Shown here one piece after another: positions 11,218 through 22,989 of a stretch of DNA of 64,000 nucleotides. Position 1 is the stretch's first letter; each line of letters starts with the position of its first letter. This DNA comes from Ovis canadensis (taxonomy: Eukaryota; Chordata; Mammalia; Artiodactyla; Bovidae). The DNA is taken from assembly GCF_042477335.2 (NCBI RefSeq), contig NC_091246.1:113117001-113181000 (forward strand), written 5' to 3'. The position numbers were made by a program, and so were the translations under genes. The notes below the pieces were generated by a model. The model saw nothing but the letters and a program-made list of their open reading frames with translations. It was not told the origin of the DNA and did not search any database.

Positions 11218-12879
11218 TTTTTAACTGTACAAAAAATAAACAAATTAACTTTATTAAGTTACCACTTCAGTCCTTATGTCGATTGTTTATAAAAATATCA
11301 GTTTGAAATACATTATTGAAAGTGAATATACACAATAAATAGAAAATAAGGATGCATGGTGCTGCAGACATATAAACCAACTTATCTTGATTTATTGCCA
11401 TTGCTGTAGGCAAAATTTGACATGGATTCAGCATTACTGACACAGCAGTCAGAGTATCAGGGTGAGGGTTGCAAACTATGAGAAAAGTAGCTTAAAATTC
11501 TGGACCAAAAAAACCCCCTCTGGATCACTCACCAAAAGAAAGAAAAATATTGTTGTTTATCTGGAAGTTAACCTTAGTATAATACTGAATTATCTACTAC
11601 TACCCATAGGGACAATTTAAAAATAAGAAAAGTGCCAGGGAACCTTCTCTAACAGTATTTTTAAGTCAGTTTTTACTCTAAGTATCTGGTTATTACTCAA
11701 ATATTCTAAGCCATGAGGCAGGCCCTAAGGCAATAAATTATAAATAGTCTGAAATTAGTAACGTAAATGTGACATGGTTAATCTCAACCAACCTCTTTCA
11801 GGTGAGGTAATAATTAAAAGGTTTAAATTTACAGTTTCAATTTCTGCTCAAAAGAGTGATGTCAGTATTCTAGCAACAGTGATGACATCGTATTATTGTA
11901 AATATGCTAACATACATACTTCTCTGAATTATACTTGATTGAATTCTATGTACATGTGGTTCCATGTTCCAAGTGTAAATTTTCAACGGTATGGGTTTAT
12001 AATCAAAGCTGAGTTTGACAAATGCTTTCTGACTTCTGAAAGCAAATGATTAAAGCACTTCCTAAAAGTGAGTGAACTAGATACAATAGGTGACCATTTC
12101 ATTTTTTTCTTTACAAGTGATGAACTTCATGAAGCATCATTTCCTGAGGTATGTTTGTTTCTGGAACATACAGCTTACATGCTCTTCTTTCAAAGGCAGC
12201 CACCGTCTGCTTTACAACTTCACTGAAAAACTACTGTGGTAAGCTGAGAGTGTAGAAGTGAGCAAAATTCAAAAGAAATTGAAAAATCCAAAGTACAAGT
12301 TCTTGGGTAGTCAGGAAGACCTGGGTGAAAATGACAAATAGTCTCCAAATGATTGAAGAGCTTCCCATCAGTACAGGATACCTTCACCAAATGTGGTTTC
12401 ACCAAGGTTACTACTGATATACTGCACTTCAGTACAAGTGGAAACCCAATTTCTAATCGTGTTTTGCAGTATTCAGATCTCCTTGGTATTATATCTGATT
12501 TTTTGCACCAAAGAACAAAATGCGTGTAATTCTCCATTCCATCATACATTTCCTGCATAGAATAACCTACAATTCTCCTTTCTGAATATTCTTTTGTTTA
12601 TTAATGGTGCAGCAATTCTGAAGGTTTTTGCGTGTATCTTTTTAGGCAAAATTGAGGTATGTAGTGGAAGAGTTGTGCTCATCAGTATACCATAGGAACT
12701 GACATAACTGAACCATAACTGACATTCCTCGCAGGCACTGTGCTAGAGCCAGGCTTCTGGCGGCTGCGCCGACTTTGGATGGCATCCCGAGACCACCTTT
12801 GGGCTCTCTTACCTGTCTGAGCTGCCATGATCATGTTAGTGAAGCCCGTCACCAGTAAGCTGGGACCAGGCCCCAATTA
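11218..12879 (-). pseudogene. COQ10B: Processed pseudogene of COQ10B (coenzyme Q-binding protein)
   Basis: Intronless copy of a COQ10B mRNA. The coding part runs from an ATG at 12,828 to a stop at 12,111, close to the 238-codon length of COQ10B. Matching stretches are [78 protein letters not shown] and MLHEVHH. At least three frameshifts and several stops separate these pieces. The 3' UTR follows to 11,223, with AATAAA at 11,255-11,250 and nine A residues at 11,222-11,214. A short duplication AAAAGATGA (minus strand) flanks the copy at 12,888-12,880 and 11,217-11,209. The parent protein is a mitochondrial START-like domain factor that delivers coenzyme Q for respiration. This copy cannot make it. 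Confidence 0.93.
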
Positions 12880-12888
12880 TCATCTTTT

Positions 12889-14749
12889 CAAGTGAATTTT
12901 GGTCTCCTAAAAACTCTGAGGGAAAGAATATTTCTTGTGTTTTTAATGGCAGGAAAGTAGATTTTAAATCTATTTAGACAAAGGCTTTTTGATTCTTGTA
13001 TAAGTACAAAGCAACAACATACAATGGAAAATTCACAATTATCTTTGCTGATATTCTAAACTCTCAAGTTTGAAACCAGCAATTGGCGAGACTTAGAACT
13101 TCCCTAAGTGAAATTTTGGCAGCTTGTCACACTGATAGAAAAGTCAGACTAGAACAAGGAAAGCTCAAGTATTCTTACATGACAGAAGAGGACATGCTGT
13201 CTTCTAAAATTAATACAGTCAGAAAAGAAAATAGATGAATGTACTTTTTATGCTCTTACCACTCTTTCCTTTCACTCTTCTTTTTATTTACAGCTCAAGA
13301 ATTTTGGTATGCAGATATTTTAAAATGCCCATTGTCACAAAATTCTTTTTTCTTTACAAGTCAAAATTCTAATAGGCCTAACCTTGAAAACCACTGTCTA
13401 ACCACTGTCATCTAGTGGTCATAATATTTTAAAACACAATGACTCTAATCATCATTACCCTCTTTCCAAGACAAGTAACAGCTTTTAAAAAATGGCCCTG
13501 ATGGCCATTAAAGCAGCTATACACACATAACCCATTAAAAAATCCCCCAATAGCTAACATACTGAAGTACCCTAATACATCTAATGTATCTTAATATTTT
13601 GTAATACATTTATCTTTACCTGTTCATGTTCTTGAACATTATAAATGATTCAACTTAATGAAGCTAATCTTAGGTAGAGTTGAAAAGAAAACTTCAATTC
13701 ATACTTAAGTATGAACAGACTAATAATCTCCATGTCACCTCATCTCTGCCCCTCAAATCTCATGCAGTTGTCCATAACATTTTTACAAGTTATGTTCCTT
13801 TTAAAAATCTTAGAAAATATAAGCCTTTTTATTCTTCTTAGCCCAAATGACCAAAATATAAAATCAAGTTATTAGAACTAAAATAATAACAACCAGTATT
13901 AGAGATCCATGTATTTTAGTATCCCAAAGACAAACATGCACAGTTATTCTTAGTTGACACATAAGACATGTGAGAGTCACTGCTGAGAACCTCACAGCTC
14001 AGGCCATTCCAGTGGAGTTGCACTGGTAATAGGAACGAGACAGATTTCTGGGCTCAATATCAAGGAGGATTAGACAAACACATAAACATTAAACATAAAA
14101 AGAAAGGAAGAAAAAGTTTTCAAATATAAGCAAGCTAGAAAGAGACAGGGAGACCTAGCCAAGATGGTCATTCCTTCTGACTTAATCACAGCACTGAGAA
14201 AGAAAAAAGCTAAAAAGAATAAAATCCAAGCTCCATAGCTTTGCATGGGAAATGATATAGTGTACTCTGAGCAAGAATCTAAGGAATTAAGATGCAAGGG
14301 AGGAAGTGGAGGGGCTTCTCTTTCCATCACACCTAAGAACATTAACCCTCTTTGCAATTCTGAGAGATGTCAGTCGGAGAAGCGGGTAATGCTGCTATGA
14401 GGTGAAACATCTATGGTTCCACTGCACTGGGAGATGAGACTCCTACTTGGCCTTCTCATGCCACTGAGGCAGGAGACAAAGGGGTTGTGCTGCCAGTGAG
14501 GGGAAAGGAAAGCTATGTCCAGAACTTCAGGGGTTCTCTGAGGTAGTTCTTAGTACTCCATGCCTAGTAGTATAATTACTGAAAAATTACAGATACTAAT
14601 GATAATGATGATGATGTTGGTACAACTACTGAGGGTGCAGATCCGTTAGTAATTTAGATCTTGGTTAACTGTCAGAAAACCCCAACAAGCTGAAGTTTTA
14701 TTGAAGGTCAAGGAAATGGAATGGGTAGAAGCAGAAGTTTTAAATATTA
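12889..14749. other. Unique intergenic sequence, no feature recognised
   Basis: AT-rich sequence with no convincing exon, RNA gene or young repeat. A short GAT-rich run lies near 14,600-14,615. The ORF-like stretch at 14,070-14,357 (minus) has no recognisable domain and I treat it as chance. Confidence 0.5.
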
Positions 14750-15848
14750 GCCAGTTCCAGAAAAACATCTACTTCTACATCATTAACTATGCCAAAAGCT
14801 TTGCCTGTGTGGATCACAACAAACTGTGAAAAATTCTGAAAGAGGTGGGAATACCAGGCCATCTTACCTGCCCCCTGAGAAATCTGTATGCAGGTCAAGA
14901 AGCAACAGTTAGAACTGGACATGGAACAAGGGACTGGTTCAAAACTGGGAAAGGAGTACACTGAGGCTGTATATTGTCACCTTGCTTAATTAACTTATAT
15001 GTAGAGTACATCAGCAAAATGCCAGGCTGGATGGAGCAGAAGCTGGATCAAGATTGCTGGGAGAAATATCAATAACCTCAGATATGCAGATGACACCACC
15101 CTTATGGCAGAAAGTGAAGAGGAACAAAAAAACCTCTTGATGAAGGTGAAAGAGGAGAGTGAAAAAGTTGACATAACATTCAAAAAACAAAGATCATGGC
15201 ATCTGGTTCCATTACTTCATGGCAAATAGATAGGGAAACAATGGAAACAGTGAGAGACTTCATTTTCTTGGGCTCCAAAATCACTGCAGATGGTGACTGC
15301 AGCCATGAAAGTAAGACGCTTGCTCCTTGGAAGGGAAGTTATGACCAACCGAGACAGCATATTAAAAAGCAGAGACATTACTTTGCCAACAAACGTCCGC
15401 CTAGTCAAAGCTATAGTTTTTCCAGTAGTCATGTATGGATGTGAGAGTTGGACTATAAAGAAAGCTGAGCACTGAAGAATTGATGCTTTTGAACTGTGGT
15501 GTTGGAGAAGACTCTTGAGAGTCTCTTGGACTGCAAGGAGATTCAACCACTCCATCCTAAAGGAGATCAGTCCTGAATATTCACTGGAAGGACTGATGCC
15601 GAAGCTCCAATACTTTGGCCACTTGATGCAAAGAACTGACTCATTGGAAAAGCCCCTGATACTTGGAAATATTGAAGGCAGGAGGAGAAGGGGATGACAG
15701 AGGATGAGATGGTTGGATGGCATCAGAGACTTGATGGACATGAGTTTGAGCAAGCTCTGGGAATTGGTGATGGACAGGGAAGTCTGGTGTGCTGCAGTCC
15801 ATGGGTTGCAAAGAGTCAGACATGACTGCGCGATTGAACTGAACTGAA
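14750..15848 (+). mobile_element. BovB LINE, 3' third (reverse transcriptase end to tail)
   Basis: Starts in the reverse transcriptase region (CCAGTTCCAGAAAAACATC), includes the RT active-site segment [15 protein letters not shown] (YADD codons at 15,083-15,094) and ends with GATTGAACTGAACTGAA. Stops and frameshifts are present, so it is inactive. BovB is an RTE-type LINE that reached ruminants by horizontal transfer from squamates (established knowledge). Confidence 0.9.
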
Positions 15849-15969
15849 GGTCACATGACCAGTCACAGAAGCGAGGACAGAGCAGGTGACTATCATCTCC
15901 TTCCTTTTGCTGGTGTGCGTGTACATGTAGAGTTAGCATTTTCTTCTCTTCTGGTTTTATACAAGTTTT

Positions 15970-16140
15970 ATTGCAGGTTAAAAGGCAGAGGAACCAGAGA
16001 TCAAATTGCCAACATCCGCTGGATCATGGGAAAAGCAAGAGAGTTCCAGAAAAACATCTATTTCTGCTTTCTTGACTATTCCAAAGCCTTTGACTGTGTG
16101 GATCACAATAAACTGTGGAAAATTCTGAAAGAGATGGGAA
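15970..16140 (+). mobile_element. BovB LINE, left part of a copy split by an L1
   Basis: GGCAGAGGAACCAGAGATCA through CTGAAAGAGATGGGA is BovB reverse-transcriptase sequence. The next bases of BovB (minus about 45 bp) resume at 20,241, so the L1 at 16,141-20,242 sits inside this BovB. Confidence 0.85.
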
Positions 16141-17448
16141 CAGATTTCTCAAAGATGGTGGAGGAATAGGATGCGGACACCACTTTCTCCCCCACAAATT
16201 CATCAAAAGAACATTTAAACACTGAGTAAATTCCACATGACAACTTCTGAATGCCGGCAGAGGACATCAGGCACCAAGAAAAGCAGCCCATTGTCTTCGA
16301 AAGGAGGTAGGAAAAAATATAAGGCAAAAAAAGAGAGAAAAGAGGTAGGGACGGAGCTCCATCCCAGGAAGGGAGTCTTAAACAGAGAGAAATTTCCAAA
16401 CACCAAGAAACACTCTCACTACCGAGTCTGTGGCGAGCCTTGGAAGCATAGAAGGCAACATAACAGGGAGAAAAAATAAATAAATAATTAAATCCCACAG
16501 ATTATGAGCCCAATGGTAACTCCCCCAGCAGAGAAGCAGCACAGACACCTGCATCTGCCACTAGCAAGCGGGGGCTGGGCAGGGAGATGTGGGCTGCATT
16601 GCTTAGACTAAGGATCTGGCCTGAATGCCTGAGAGCAATCTGAGCGAACTAACTTGGGCTAGCAAACCAGACTGTGGGATAACTACCACGTGAAAAACCA
16701 GCCCTAACCTAAGACACCACCAGGCCCACGCACAGAACAACGGACTGAACAGAGATAGCCAGCTGCAGATCATCCCCCTCTGGTGACAGGCAGCCAGAGC
16801 CGGAAGGGGGCAATCGCAGCCCCAGAGAGACATTATCTACAAAACTGTAAGTAGGCTTCTTTGCTAACTAAGATTTCATGGGGTTCTGGACAGTCATCAT
16901 CCGCCTGAGAAGGTGCGCTGGTTGTACACCCAGAAAACCGAGCAGCAGGGACTGGGGAGGTGATAAGTAGCAGCGACCGCGCTCATCAAAAACCTCATCA
17001 CCTGAGCTGCTCGGACCTGGGAAGGGCACAAAACGCAGGCCTAACAGAGTCTGCGCCTCTGAGGACTACCCAAGTGCCTGAACCTGAGCGGCTTAGACCT
17101 GGGAGGTGCATGCTGCCCAGGGCTGGCCTCAGACGGCTCCTGGTAGAGCAACCTAGAGCCTGAGCAGTGTGGGCAGGGAAGGTACATGTGCCGTGAGTAG
17201 GGGTAGGCCCAGTGTTGCTGAGGCACTGCGAGCACATGCCAGTGTTATTTGTTTGCAGTGTCCCTCCCTCCCCACAGCGTGACTGAACAAGTGAGCCTAA
17301 AAAAAGGGTTCATCACCGCCCCCTTTGTGTCAGAGCAGAAATCAAACACTGAAGAGACCAGCAAACAGAAGCTAAATCAGAGGGAACTGCCTTGGAAGAG
17401 ACAGGTGCTATAGATTAAAACCCTGTTGTTAGTACCGACTACATAGGA

Positions 17449-17720
17449 AAAGGCAATGGCACCCCACTCCAGTACTCTTGCCTGGAAACTCCCATGGATG
17501 GAGGAGCCTGGTAGGCTGCAGTCCATGGGGTCGCTGAGAGTTGGACACGACTCAGTGACTTCACTTTCACTTTTCACTTTCATGCATTGGAGAAGGAAAT
17601 GGCAACCCACTCGTGTTCTTGCCTGGAGAATCCCAGGGACGGCAGAGCCTGGTGGGCTGCTGTCTATTGGGTCGCACAGAGTCGGACACGACTGAAGTGA
17701 CTTGGCAGCAGCAGCAGCAG
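17449..17720 (+). mobile_element. Bov-A2 SINE with AGC-repeat tail
   Basis: Two Bov-A-type monomers in a row, each with CCACTCCAGTACTCTTGCC-like and GTCGGACACGACTGA-like segments, and a (CAG)5 tail at about 17,706-17,720. The flanks AGTACCGACTACATAGGA (17,431-17,448) and AGTACTGACTACATAGGA (17,719-17,736) form an 18-bp target-site duplication with one mismatch. Confidence 0.9.
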
Positions 17721-19068
17721 TACTGACTACATAGGAAGGGGCCTATAGATCTTGAGAAATATAAGCTGGACCAAGGAACTATCCGAAAATGAACTGACCC
17801 TACAATATCCACAATAACACCAGAGAAAGTCCTAGATATATTTTTACTATTTTTAAGATCATTCTTTTTTTTTAATTAAAAAAAAAATTTAAGTCCTCTA
17901 TTACTCCTTTAATTTTCACTTTTATAACCTACTATTACTTTGCAAAAAAAAAAAAAAAAAAAAAGACCCCATTTTTTTAAAGAAAATTTCATATATAATT
18001 TTTGTGACTTTTTTCTCTTTTTTTTCTTTTCTTTAATATTGTAGTTTTGAAATTCCAAACTCTACTCTAGATTTTTAATCTTTGCTTTTTGGTATTTGTT
18101 ATCAATTCTGTACCTTTAAGAACCCAATCTTCAGTACCCATTTTTACTTGGGAGCGAGATTACTGGCTTGACTGCACTCCCCCTCTTTGGACTCTCCTTT
18201 TTCTCCACCAGGTTGCCTGTGTCTCCTCTCTACCCAACTCTGTGAATCTGTGTGTGTTCCAGACGATGGAGATCACTTAGGGAACTGATTACTGGCTGGA
18301 TCTGTCTCTCTCCTTTTGATTTCCCCCCTTTTATCCTCCTGGTCACCTCTGTCTCCTTCCTCCCTCTTCTCCTCTGTATAACTCCATGAATACCTCTGAG
18401 TGGCCCAGTTGTGGAGTGCACATAAGGAAATGATTATTGGCTAACTTGCTCTCTCCTCTATTGATTCCATCTCATCTCATTTGGGTCACCTCTAACTCCC
18501 TCCTCCCTCTTCTCTTCTCCATGTAACTCTGTGAACTTCTCTGGGTGTCCCTCGATGTTTTATCAATGGTGCTGTACAGAAGGAGAAGTCTTGAGACTAC
18601 TGTAAAAATAAGACTGATAACCAGAAGCAGGAGGCTTAAGTCCAATCCCTGAGAACATCAGAGAACTCCTGACTCCAGGGAACATTAATTGACAGGAGCT
18701 CATCAAACGCCTCCATACCTACACTGAAACCAAGCACTACCCAAGGGCCAACAAGTTCCAGAGCAAGACATACCATGCAAATTCTCCAGCAACACAGGAA
18801 CACAGCCCTGAGCTCCAATATACAGGCTGCCCAAAGTTACTCCAAAACCATTGACATCTCATAACTCATTACTGGACACTTCGTTGCACTCCAGAGAGAA
18901 GAAATCCAGCACCACCCACCAGAACACTGACACAAGCTTTCCTAACCAGGAAACCTTGACAAGCCACCTGTACAACCCCATCCAAAGTGAGGAAACTCCA
19001 CAATAAAGAGAACTCCACAAACTTCCAGAATACAGAAAGGACACCGCAAACTCAGCAATATAAACAAG

Positions 19069-19998
19069 ATGAAGAGACAGAGGAATACTCAGCAGGTAAA
19101 GGAACAGGATAAATGCTCACCAAACCAAACAAAAGAGGAAGAGATAGGGAATCTACCTGATAAAGAATTCTGAATATTGATAGTGAAAATGATCCAAAAT
19201 CTTGAAATCAAAATGGAATCACAGATAAATAGCCTGGAGACAAGGATTGAGAAGATGCAAGAAAGGTTTAACAAGGACCTAGAAGAAATAAAAAAGAGTC
19301 AATATATAATGAATAATGCAATAAATGAGATAAAAAAACACTCTGGAGGCAACAAATAGTAGACTAACAGAGGCAGAAGATAGGATTAGTGAAATAGAAG
19401 ATAGAATTGTAGAAACAAATGAATCAGAGAGGAAAAAAGAAAAACGAATTAAAAGAAATGAGGACAATCTCAGAGACCTCCAGGACAGTGTTAAACGCCC
19501 CAACATTCAAATCATAGGAGTCTCAGAAGAAGAAGACAAGAAGAAAGACCATGAAAAATATCCTTGAGGAGATAATAGTTGAAAAGTTCCCTAAAATGAG
19601 GAAAGAAATAATCACCCAAGTCCAAGAAACCCAGAGAATTCCAAACAGGATAAACCCAAGGCGAAACACCCCAAGACACATATTAATCAAATTAACAAAG
19701 ATCAAACACAAACAGCAAATATTAAAAGCAGCAAGGGAAAAACAACAAATAACACACAAGGGGATTCCCACAAGCATAACAGCTGATCTTTCAATAGAAA
19801 CTCTTTAGGCCAGGAGGGAATGGCAAAACATACTTAAAGTGATGAAAGACAATAACCTACAGCCCAGATTACTGTACCCAGCAAGGATCTCATTCAAATA
19901 TGAAGGAGAAATCAAAAGCTTTACAGATAAGCAAAAGCTGAGAGAATTCAGCACCAGCAAACCAGCTCTCCAACAAATGCTAAAGGATATTCTCTAGA
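19069..19998 (+). pseudogene. L1 ORF1 remnant (second L1)
   Basis: Begins MKRQRNTQQVKEQDKC, then [12 protein letters not shown] followed by a stop. It continues IVKMIQNLEIKMESQINSLE (coiled coil) and ends with LQQMLKDIL before a stop. Frames are broken several times, so this is a decayed copy. Confidence 0.82.
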
Positions 19999-20048
19999 TA
20001 GGAAACACAAAAAGGGTGTATAAACTCAAACCCAAAACAATAAAGTAA

Positions 20049-20242
20049 ATGGCAACGGGATCTTACTTATCAATAATTACCTTAAACATAAATAGGTTGA
20101 ATGCCCGAACCAAAAGACAAAGACTGGCTGAATGGATACAAAAACAAGACCCCTATATATGTTGTCTACAAGAGACCCACCTCAAAACAAGGGACACATA
20201 CAGACTGAAAGTGAAGGGCTGGAATAAGATATTCCATGCAAA
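20049..20242 (+). pseudogene. L1 ORF2 amino-terminal fragment
   Basis: MATGSYLSIITLNINRLNA and QKQDPYICCLQETHLKT are the start of the L1 endonuclease, including the conserved Asn of LNIN and Glu of QETH. The open frame runs on for about 20 codons into BovB sequence at 20,243-20,303, so it is an artificial fusion and not a protein. Confidence 0.85.
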
Positions 20243-21215
20243 TATGCATGTCAGGAAGCAACTGTTAGAACTGGACATGGAACAACACACTGGTTCCAAA
20301 TAGGAAAAGGAGTATCTCAAGGCTATATATTGTCACCCTGCTTATTTAACTTACATGCAGCATACATCATGAGAAATGCTGGGCTGGATGAAGCAGAAGC
20401 TGGAATCAAGACTCTCGGGAGAAATATCAATAACCTCAGATATACAGATGACACCACCCTTATGGCAGAAAGTGAAGAAGAACTAAAAAGCCTCTTGATG
20501 AAAGTGAAAGAGGAGAGTGAAAAAGTTGGCTTAAAGCTCAACATTCAGAAAACGAAGATCATGGCATCTGGTCCCATCACTTCATGGCAAATAGATGGGG
20601 AACAGTGCAAACAGTGGCTGAATTTATTTTTCTGGGCTCCAAACTCACTGGGGATGGTGATTGCAGCCATGAAATTAAAAGACCCTTACTCCTTGGAAGG
20701 AAAGTTATGACCAACCTAGACAGCATATTGAAAAACAGAGACATTACTTTGCCAGAAAAGGTCCATCTAGTCAAGGCTATCGTTTTTCCAGTGGTCATGT
20801 ATGGATGTGAGAGTTGGACTGTGGAAAAAGCTGAGTGCCGAAGAATTGATGCTTTTGAACTGTGGTGTTGAAGAAGACTCTTGAGAGTCCCTTGGACTGC
20901 AAGGAGATCCAACCAGTGTATCCTGAAGGAGATCAGTCCTGGGTGTTCATTGGAAGGACTGATGTTGAAGCTGAAACTCCAGTACTTTGGCCACTGATGC
21001 AAAGAGCTGACTTATTTGAAAAGACCCTGATGATGGGAAAGGTTGAGGACAGGAGGAGAAGGGGACGACAGAGGATGAGATGGTTGGATGGCATCACCGA
21101 CTCAATGGATATGGGTTTGGGGGGACTCCAGGAGTTGGTGATGGATAGGGAGGTCTGGCGTGCTGTGGTTCATGGGGTTGTAGAGTAGGACATGACTGAG
21201 CGACTGAACTGAACT
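20241..21215 (+). mobile_element. BovB LINE, right part of the split copy
   Basis: Resumes at ATGCATGTCAGGAAGCAACT and continues through [18 protein letters not shown] (the usual YADD has become YTDD) to GAGCGACTGAACTGAACTG. It pairs with 15,970-16,140. Confidence 0.9.
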
Positions 21216-22110
21216 GTGTCCAGAATTTATAAACAACTCTTACAACTCAACAATAGGACAGTCATCCTGATTCAAAAATAGGCAAAGGATTTGAATAGAC
21301 ATTAAAAAAAAATAAAGTATATATAAATGGCAAATAAAGACACAAGAAGATGCTCAGTATGATTAGTCATTATGGAAATGCAAATCAAAAGCATGAGATA
21401 CCACTCTAAACCCAATAGAATGTCTACAAACAGGCAACAAAATAGAAATTAGCAAGTATCTTTAAAGATATACAGAAATGAAGCTCTCCGACATTACAGA
21501 TAGGACGGTAAAATGTGGAGCTGATGTGTCACTTCCTCAAATGGTAAAATAGTACTAAATGACCTAGCAATTCTACTCCCTGATATATACCTAAGAGGAT
21601 ATGCTCACCAAAAAACATGGACAAGAATGTTTACAGTGGGTTAATATTCATATTAACCTAAAAGTGAAAACCATCCAAATACCAAATGATATTAATTGAT
21701 AAGTGAATAAAGGAAAATTCCATTTTGTGCATTTGGTATATGCACAAAATATTCACCCTTAAAAAGGAATAAAATTTGACACATGATACAACATGGATGA
21801 ACCTTGAAAACACTGTATGTCAAAGAAGCCAGACACAAAATGTCACATACTGTATGATTCCATTTATATGAAACATTCAAACTAGGCAAATCTACAGACA
21901 CAGAAAGTATATTACTGATTTCCAGGGGATGGGGATGGGGAAATTGGTAGTGATTGCTAATGGGGATGGGGTCTATCTTTTGGGATGATGGAAATGTTCT
22001 GGAATTGATGCTAACTGTTGCACAACTTTGTGAATAAACTAAACATCACTGAATTGTACACTGTAGAATGGTTAAAATAGTGACTTCTATCTCAATTTTA
22101 AAAATTTATG
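21216..22110 (+). mobile_element. Old mammalian L1 (L1M-type) 3' end
   Basis: AATTTATAAACAACTCTTAC, ATTTCCAGGGGATGGGGATG and CACAACTTTGTGAATAAACT follow the order of an L1M 3' end, strongly diverged. It is older than the BovB and L1 to its left. Confidence 0.75.
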
Positions 22111-22119
22111 TAAGTTTTA

Positions 22120-22860
22120 AAAAAATTGTGACAAGATATACCTAATAATAAAATGGATCATTTTAACCATTTTTAGGTTGGTTCAATGCCATTGAGTACA
22201 TTTACCTTGTTGTGCAACCAGCCTCACCATCCATCTCCAGAACTTTTCTCGCAAATCTTTGCAACTCCATGGACTATAGCCTGCAAGCTCCTCTGTCCCT
22301 GGGATTTTCCAGCCAAGAATACTGGAGTGGGTTGCCATTTCCTCCCCCAGGAGATCTTCTCGACCCAGGGATCAAACCCATATTTCCTGAATCTCCTGAA
22401 CTGTAGACACATTCTTTACCACTGAGCCACAGGGAAAGCTCAAAACTAAAACTCTATCCATTATATAATAACTTCCCACTTTTGTTTCCCCCAAGACCTG
22501 GCAACCACTATTCTACTTTCTATGTGCATTTGACTAGATATTTCATATAAGTGGAATCATACAGTTTTTGTCCTTTTGTGACAAAAGTATGCGTCCTGCT
22601 TATTTCACTTAGTATAACATCTTCAAGGTTCATCCATGTTGTAACATGTGTTAGAATCCTTTCAAAGGCTGAATAATATTCCATTTGTGTATATACCATA
22701 TTTTCTTCATCCACTCACCCAACAATGGACACTAGAGTTCTTCCACCTTTTGGCTACTGGAATAATGCTGCTAATAAACACGGGTGTACAAGTAACTGTT
22801 GGTATCCCTGCTTTTTGAAAAAATTTTTAAAAAGTTGTGAACTCATTTTGAAGATTGTGA
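22120..22860 (-). mobile_element. Old mammalian L1 (L1M-type), minus strand, split by a SINE
   Basis: Plus-strand text such as TATAAGTGGAATCATACAGT, GTTCATCCATGTTGTAACAT and TTTTGGCTACTGGAATAATG is the reverse complement of an L1M 3' UTR. A Bov-tA lies within it at 22,258-22,441. Confidence 0.75.
22258..22441 (-). mobile_element. Bov-tA SINE
   Basis: Reverse-strand Bov-tA: GCAACTCCATGGACTATAGC, AATACTGGAGTGGGTTGCC and CACTGAGCCACAGGGAAAGC in order. Confidence 0.88.
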
Positions 22861-22989
22861 AGTGAAACTAATTTTGAAAATACACATATCTTTTGCATTA
22901 ACTTATGGACTAAAAACTTATTTTAGCTGAAAGTCACCCAAAGGAGAACCTAAAGATCAATGGTACCATTTGCTTTAAAGAAATACAAA

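Larger units (their letters stand above)
16141..20242 (+). mobile_element. Ruminant L1 LINE, 5' part only (5' UTR, ORF1, ORF2 start)
   Basis: A different L1 subfamily from the ones at 5.6 and 34 kb. Its 5' end reads CAAAGATGGTGGAGGAATAG, followed by a long 5' UTR, ORF1 from the ATG at 19,069 to a stop near 19,996, and ORF2 from the ATG at 20,049. ORF2 stops abruptly after GWNKIFHAN, where BovB sequence resumes. There is no L1 3' UTR or poly(A) tail, which is odd for target-primed insertion. A Bov-A2 SINE interrupts the 5' UTR at 17,449-17,720. Confidence 0.85.

Noticed and set aside
12220-12558. 112-codon ORF as an active gene
   Set aside because: It is an open stretch of the COQ10B processed pseudogene. 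Frameshifts on both sides and a poly(A) end show that it is a retrocopy.
15196-15939. Long overlapping ORFs on both strands
   Set aside because: They are frames of the BovB 3' region and its reverse complement.
20049-20303. 84-codon ORF joining L1 ORF2 to BovB as a fusion protein
   Set aside because: The open frame merely runs across an insertion border. The BovB part is not in its own protein frame.
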